Source of the DNA: Methanosarcinaceae archaeon
GTDB taxonomy: Archaea; Halobacteriota; Methanosarcinia; Methanosarcinales; Methanosarcinaceae
Assembly: GCA_030609665.1 (NCBI GenBank)
Contig: JAUWBW010000068.1
Location: 1 to 8,711 of the forward strand
DNA length: 8,711 nucleotides
Reading direction: 5' to 3'
Shown here: positions 5,634-8,711 of the stretch, in pieces
Position numbering within the stretch: position 1 is the first letter of the stretch
Layout: every line of letters starts with the position of its first letter
The notes under the pieces: model-generated
What the model was told of the DNA's origin: nothing
The model's database searches: none
What the model saw: the letters and a program-made list of their open reading frames with translations, nothing else
Translations under genes and position numbers: made by a program

Positions 5634-5851
5634 TTCTTAGTATATATTGTAATTGGTTGGAAACACCAAACAACAAACACCAAACTTTAAACTGCAAACC
5701 TCAAACGAAACTGCCCGGTATCTTGGTGCTAAGGCTGTTTAGTGAAACGTATGAATTACTAATAATGTCGTATTTCATGTATCAATCTGTATTTGAACGG
5801 TAGATTTATGCCTCTCCATCAATTTTTCAGGATAGTATCGGATAAGGGAAT

Positions 5852-5864
5852 AGTATATATAAAT
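5852..5864 (+). promoter_or_regulatory. TATA box of the three-helix membrane protein gene
   Basis: AGTATATATAAAT is a good archaeal TATA match. The expected start of transcription is near 5884, giving a leader of about 55 bases that contains the AAGGAG at 5924-5929. Confidence 0.5.
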
Positions 5865-5939
5865 CTTGATTGATATGTGTAATTATTAGAAAATGTTGTA
5901 AAAATATTATTGATTTCGAATCTAAGGAGTTAACAATTA

Positions 5940-6302
5940 ATGACTCTGCCCCAATTGGATTACGTTACCATATTCGTTTGGCTTTACAATATTGGAGCTG
6001 CATTTATCACCTTATTTTTTATTTTGCATATACTGTTATTGTCTCGAAAAATTGATATTGGTGTTATGCGTGCCCGATTGTTTTTGAACATGGATGTGTT
6101 GAACGAAACCTGGAAATATATTTCCATTGTAGGAGCTTCATTTGCGATCAACGCACTTGCAGGATTCTTGAAATTCAATACGGATGTAAACACTTACTAC
6201 CTTTGGGAAATTTCTGAGGTCATTTTCTTAGGAGCGTTTGTTGCTATGATCTACCAATGGTACCAATTTATCGGTGGATTAAGCATTGAAAAGAAAAAAT
6301 GA
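5940..6302 (+). CDS. Three-helix membrane protein, unknown family
   Basis: The product has 120 residues with hydrophobic helices at about 8-34 (VTIFVWLYNIGAAFITLFFI), 60-78 (YISIVGASFAINALAGFL) and 88-110 (LWEISEVIFLGAFVAMIYQW). A basic loop after helix 1 (SRKIDIGVMRAR) and a tail EKKK suggest the cytoplasmic sides. ATG at 5940 follows AAGGAG with ten bases spacing. I do not recognise the family. It is divergent from roadblock protein 2, so a shared upstream region may co-regulate them. It contains no Cys, His-rich or catalytic signature, so a structural or sensor-anchoring role is as far as inference can go. Confidence 0.75.
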   Translation: MTLPQLDYVTIFVWLYNIGAAFITLFFILHILLLSRKIDIGVMRARLFLNMDVLNETWKYISIVGASFAINALAGFLKFNTDVNTYYLWEISEVIFLGAFVAMIYQWYQFIGGLSIEKKK

Positions 6303-6368
6303 TCGATGTTCAACTGTCAATTGAATTCATTTAACAAACTATTTTAACATACATTTATTTCACCACTG

Positions 6369-6901
6369 ATGGATGTGAAAATATAATAGAGGTAATCCGG
6401 GGCGACATTGTCAAACAAAAGGTCGATGCTATCGTCAATGCCGCCAACAACTCACTTCTTGGTGGTGGGGGTGTGGACGGTGCCATACATCGCGCCGCAG
6501 GATCGCAATTGCTTGAAGAATGTCGTACATTTGGTGGTTGTCCAACAGGTGAGGCAAAGATCACAGAAGGCTACAACTTGCCTGCAAAATGGGTCATCCA
6601 TACCGTGGGTCCTATCTGGAAAGGCGGCGATCATGGGGAAGATGAGATGCTGGCTCGGTGTTACCGCAATTCACTTGAACTGGCGGAAGAACATGGTGTG
6701 CGGACACTCGCTTTTCCATCGATCAGCACGGGAGCGTATGGATTTCCTGTTGAGAGAGCGTCGAAGATCGCTATTATGGAGATCAATGATTTTCTGGAGC
6801 GAAACTCTACTATTGAAAAAGTGGTTTTGGTATGCTTCAATGATGTTGCGTACGAATGTTACTCAAGGGCTGTTGAGGAAATAATGAGGGATGAGGGATG
6901 A
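6369..6901 (+). CDS. Macro-domain ADP-ribose hydrolase, 5' end apparently frameshifted
   Basis: The product matches MacroD-type macro domains: RGDIVKQKVDAIVNAANNSL, GGGGVDGAIHRAAG, LEEC, GEAKITEGYNLPAKWVIHTVGPIW, LAFPSISTGAYGFP and a terminal VVLVCFND. These proteins bind ADP-ribose and hydrolyse O-acetyl-ADP-ribose or remove ADP-ribose from proteins. The domain is complete in one frame from about 6383 to the TGA at 6899-6901, but that frame has no ATG, GTG or TTG between the upstream TAA (6332) and the internal GTG at 6473, which lies after the binding loop. ATG GAT GTG AAA ATA at 6369-6383 would be the natural start (MDVKI-IEVIRGDI) but is two bases out of frame. The string AAAATATAATAG looks like AAAATAATAG with an extra TA. 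Repaired length is 176 residues, normal for the family. The cause is either a real recent mutation or a sequence error. Confidence 0.8.
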
Positions 6902-6904
6902 GCG
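6884..6904 (+). repeat. 7-bp tandem repeat across the macro gene stop codon
   Basis: ATGAGGG, ATGAGGG, ATGAGCG follow one another and include the stop TGA. Because the unit is not a multiple of three, a change in copy number would alter the C-terminal residues and stop. Confidence 0.7.
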
Positions 6905-6979
6905 CAGTGCCCGGCTTGTCAATGATTAAGCTTTTTTACTATCAAGACAATCAATTAACCAACAAGGGGGAGAGTCAAA

Positions 6980-8011
6980 TTGATAAAAGAAGCTATGCTT
7001 TATGACAAACTTGATGATGGCAAGGTACAGTGCAATGTATGCAGCCGCAGATGCACTATCGTGCCAGGCAAAAAGGGATTTTGCAGGGTGCGGGAGAACC
7101 GCGGTGGTACGCTGTACACTCTTATCTATGGTACTGTTTCAAGCGAGGCGGTTGACCCGATCGAGAAAAAGCCATTGTTCCATTTCTATCCGGGCTCGCT
7201 TTCGTATTCACTTGGGACAATAGGGTGTAATTTCAGGTGTCGGCACTGCCAGAACTGGACAATTTCACAGGTAGGGGTTGATCAGATACATTCTGTTGAA
7301 ATAATGCCGGAAGAAGCGGTTGCACGTGCTTTGGAATCCGGGTCAAAAAGCATTGCATGGACGTACAATGAGCCAACGATCTGGTATGAATATACTTATG
7401 ATTGTGCAAAGCTTGCAAAAGAGGCCGGACTTGCGACCGTTTATGTTACAAATGGATACATCACGCCTGAAGCACTTCGGAAGATATCGCCATATCTGGA
7501 TGCTTTCAGGGTTGACATTAAGGCATTCACAGAGGAGTTCTACAAGGATGTATGCAGTGCAAAACTTGCGCCTGTGCTGGAATCTGCGGTGCTTGCAAAG
7601 GAACTTGGGATGCATATTGAGGTTATCAATCTTGTCATTCCGACACTCAATGATTCTGCTGATGAGATCAGGCAGCTTTCAAAGTGGGTGTATGACAATC
7701 TAGGCGCAGATACGCCGCTTCACTTTACACGCTTTCAGCCGCATTATAAGATGCAGGATCTTCCGTCAACTCCGGTCAAGACGCTTGAGATGGCATACGA
7801 CATCGCAAGGGAGGAAGGAATGCAGTATATCTATATGGGAAATGTGTTCGGGCATGAATATGAAAGTACATTCTGCCATGCTTGTGGTAATTTACTGATC
7901 AAAAGAGGATTGTTCAATGTTGAGAAATATAATGTCACACAGGAGAGAACATGTCCTGATTGCGGTGAGGTAATATCAATTGTCGGGAACTATGCAGATG
8001 TTCATGATTGA
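6980..8011 (+). CDS. amrS: AmmeMemoRadiSam-type radical SAM enzyme AmrS
   Basis: The 343-residue protein has the canonical radical SAM cluster motif CxxxCxxC at C83/C87/C90 (GCNFRCRHCQNW), an N-terminal Cys group C18/C21/C25/C35 (CNVCSRRCTIVPGKKGFC), and a C-terminal zinc-ribbon-like pair CHAC / CPDC at C299/C302 and C325/C328. AFRVDIKAFTEEFY near 175-188 and INLVIPTLNDS near 216-225 match the PflA-like (COG1180) AmrS family. The family makes a 5'-deoxyadenosyl radical; its substrate is not established, and Memo and AMMECR1 homologues are its usual genomic partners. Neither partner gene is adjacent here. TTG at 6980 is preceded by GGGGGAG at 6966-6972, seven bases spacing. An ATG at 6995 is possible but has no comparable SD. 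The macro-domain gene ends 78 bp upstream on the same strand. Confidence 0.9.
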   Translation: MIKEAMLYDKLDDGKVQCNVCSRRCTIVPGKKGFCRVRENRGGTLYTLIYGTVSSEAVDPIEKKPLFHFYPGSLSYSLGTIGCNFRCRHCQNWTISQVGVDQIHSVEIMPEEAVARALESGSKSIAWTYNEPTIWYEYTYDCAKLAKEAGLATVYVTNGYITPEALRKISPYLDAFRVDIKAFTEEFYKDVCSAKLAPVLESAVLAKELGMHIEVINLVIPTLNDSADEIRQLSKWVYDNLGADTPLHFTRFQPHYKMQDLPSTPVKTLEMAYDIAREEGMQYIYMGNVFGHEYESTFCHACGNLLIKRGLFNVEKYNVTQERTCPDCGEVISIVGNYADVHD

Positions 8012-8117
8012 TACATTGAATTTAACATTCAGCTTATATGTTCATGCGTAATAATCCCCTTCACGAACAAAAGATTTAAAACCAATTAGTGCTTTAAGAA
8101 AGTCCGCGCACCTGCGC

Positions 8118-8130
8118 AAATATATACATA
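8118..8130 (+). promoter_or_regulatory. TATA box of tRNA-Asn
   Basis: AAATATATACATA is centred about 24 bp upstream of the first tRNA base, the expected archaeal position for a transcript that starts near the mature 5' end. Confidence 0.5.
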
Positions 8131-8146
8131 AGCAGTAACGTAATGT

Positions 8147-8219
8147 GCCGCCATAACTCAGTTGGTAGAGTGTCTGGCTGTTAACCAGAATGTCACAGGT
8201 TCGAGCCCTGTTGGCGGCG
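8147..8219 (+). tRNA. tRNA-Asn (GTT)
   Basis: A full cloverleaf of 73 bases is present: acceptor GCCGCCA pairs with TGGCGGC, D arm ACTC/GAGT, anticodon stem TCTGG/CCAGA around CTGTTAA (anticodon at 8180-8182), T arm ACAGG-TTCGAGC-CCTGT, discriminator G. No intron is present, and the CCA end is not encoded, as is common in archaea. Confidence 0.96.
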
Positions 8220-8277
8220 TAATATTCCTGCAATATCACGATGGTATTATAATCGGAATTATATTGTTTTTCCATGC

Positions 8278-8352
8278 GGGCCTGTAGCTTAGCCAGGTTA
8301 GAGCGCTCGGCTCATAACCGAGCGATCACCGGTTCGAATCCGGTTAGGCCCA
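8278..8352 (+). tRNA. tRNA with CAT anticodon, probably Ile2 rather than Met
   Basis: A 75-base cloverleaf is present: acceptor GGGCCTG pairs with TAGGCCC (a G-U at the seventh pair), D arm GCTT/GAGC, anticodon stem CTCGG/CCGAG around CTCATAA (anticodon 8313-8315), T arm ACCGG-TTCGAAT-CCGGT, discriminator A, no CCA. It is not an initiator: archaeal initiators begin AGCGGG. The GGGCC acceptor and GCTTAGCCAGGT D arm resemble, from memory, archaeal tRNA-Ile2, whose C34 is modified to agmatidine by TiaS to read AUA. Elongator Met tRNA remains possible. Confidence 0.93.
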
Positions 8353-8363
8353 TTTAATTTTTA
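8353..8363 (+). terminator. T-rich terminator after the CAT tRNA
   Basis: TTTAATTTTTA follows the mature 3' end directly. Archaeal RNA polymerase commonly stops at such U-runs without a hairpin. Confidence 0.45.
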
Positions 8364-8526
8364 TAATTTGAAACTTGCAGTTACATGCAATTTCTAAGTT
8401 ATAATGAAAGGAACGCTGTGTAGAATGTTATATATGTGAACTGTGCATGACAGTAATAAGTACATAGTATTCAAATCATGTAACAATATTCGTGTTATTG
8501 AAATACATACACATTGGAGAAAATAA

Positions 8527-8711
8527 ATGAATCAGAAATTAATTGCCATCTTTTTAGCAGTCATCATGTTAATGTCATTTCTTCCGCTTTTCTTTAGCGG
8601 TTCACCGCAGCAACCTAGTACCGATACAGCCATCAATTATGATGATGCCCCGGGGTTTGATTCTATTTCTGGTGCTCATGTAAACCATAAGTTTGATTCG
8701 ATCGCTGATGG
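8527..8711 (+). CDS. Start of an exported or membrane-anchored protein, cut by right edge
   Basis: ATG at 8527 has GGAG at 8516-8519 seven bases upstream. The first 61 residues are visible. One lysine is followed by a hydrophobic segment (LIAIFLAVIMLMSFLPLFFS), then a Ser/Pro/Gln/Thr-rich linker (GSPQQPSTDTAINYDD). This is a signal peptide or single N-terminal anchor with the rest outside. The following residues (APGFDSISGAHVNHKFDSIA) look like the start of a folded domain, which I cannot assign. The gene continues beyond the window. Confidence 0.75.
   Translation, partial: MNQKLIAIFLAVIMLMSFLPLFFSGSPQQPSTDTAINYDDAPGFDSISGAHVNHKFDSIAD

Larger units (their letters stand above)
5534..5939. other. 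Divergent gene-free region between roadblock 2 and the 3-TM gene
   Basis: No ORF of substance is seen. Visible items are TATA-like boxes for both directions, an AACAAT...ATTGTT inverted repeat near the roadblock promoter (5616-5633), and an A/C-rich patch in which AAACACCAAAC occurs twice (5661-5671, 5675-5685). Part of that patch resembles the inner segment of the MITE terminal repeat, but the outer ends are absent. Confidence 0.6.

Noticed and set aside
5661..5740. Second, decayed copy of the MITE
   Set aside because: CACCAAACTTT and a nearby GGCTGTTTAG recall pieces of the terminal repeat, but order and spacing do not fit, the GGGGCTGTC end is missing and no target duplication is visible.
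6369..6386. Programmed -1 frameshift in the macro gene
   Set aside because: GTG AAA ATA TAA does not form a canonical X XXY YYZ slippery heptamer and no downstream stimulatory structure is evident; a TA gain or sequence error is simpler.
6408..6884. 158-residue plus-strand ORF over the macro gene
   Set aside because: It is a shifted frame of the macro domain with no recognisable motif; the 6383-6901 frame carries all the family motifs.
8104..8117. GCGCACCTGCGC palindrome as terminator of amrS
   Set aside because: Arms are five bases, no T-tract follows, and it lies about 95 bp past the stop next to the tRNA promoter.
8042..8275. 77-residue minus-strand ORF
   Set aside because: It runs antisense through tRNA-Asn and contains the well-known spurious RARTCDILVNSQTLYQLSY type peptide produced by translating a tRNA gene.

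Overview
The window looks like a piece of a methanogen-type euryarchaeal chromosome, most likely Methanosarcinales or an ANME-2-like relative. Signs pointing that way are an FrhB-family (coenzyme F420 hydrogenase/dehydrogenase beta) flavoprotein, a V4R-like 'methanogen output' type domain, an HdrD-type CCG-domain remnant, archaeal TATA boxes, tRNA genes without encoded CCA, and TTG starts behind good Shine-Dalgarno (SD) sites. The assignment rests on gene content and recognition from memory, not on a search.

Layout, left to right. (1) 1-1556, minus strand: a protein built almost entirely of 34-residue TPR units (15 exact 102-bp periods), running off the left edge. (2) 1557-1905: gene-free. 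(3) 1906-4086, minus strand: a compact, probably operonic set in transcription order roadblock/LC7 protein, V4R-like (MetOD1-type) Cys-rich protein overlapping it by ATGA, then a YHS + 2x[4Fe-4S] + FrhB fusion. A two-helix membrane protein (4217-4462) lies just upstream, and two sets of short tandem repeats sit directly upstream of the operon's TATA box. (4) 4612-5093, plus strand: a truncated CCG-domain protein (HdrB/HdrD/GlcF type). Its last codons were displaced by a 150-bp MITE-like element (4927-5076) with 25-bp terminal inverted repeats, an 8-bp target duplication (GTAAACCT) and an internal 21-bp-arm hairpin. (5) 5168-5533, minus strand: a second roadblock protein, divergent from a three-helix membrane protein (5940-6302, plus) across 406 gene-free bases. 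(6) 6369-8011, plus strand: a macro-domain ADP-ribose hydrolase whose 5' end carries an apparent 2-bp frameshift, followed by AmrS, the AmmeMemoRadiSam-type radical SAM enzyme. (7) 8147-8352: tRNA-Asn(GTT) and a CAT-anticodon tRNA that looks more like Ile2 than Met. (8) 8527 to the right edge: the start of an exported or membrane-anchored protein.

The most unusual content is the small-regulator/redox locus at 1906-5533. It has two roadblock domains without a Ras-like GTPase beside them, a Cys-rich V4R-like module, a metal-binding YHS domain fused to an F420/Fe-S flavoprotein, and two small membrane proteins. I infer a redox- or metal-responsive regulatory module tied to electron carriers. The sequence does not prove this. 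The clearest directly visible finding is the complete, precisely bounded MITE-like insertion.
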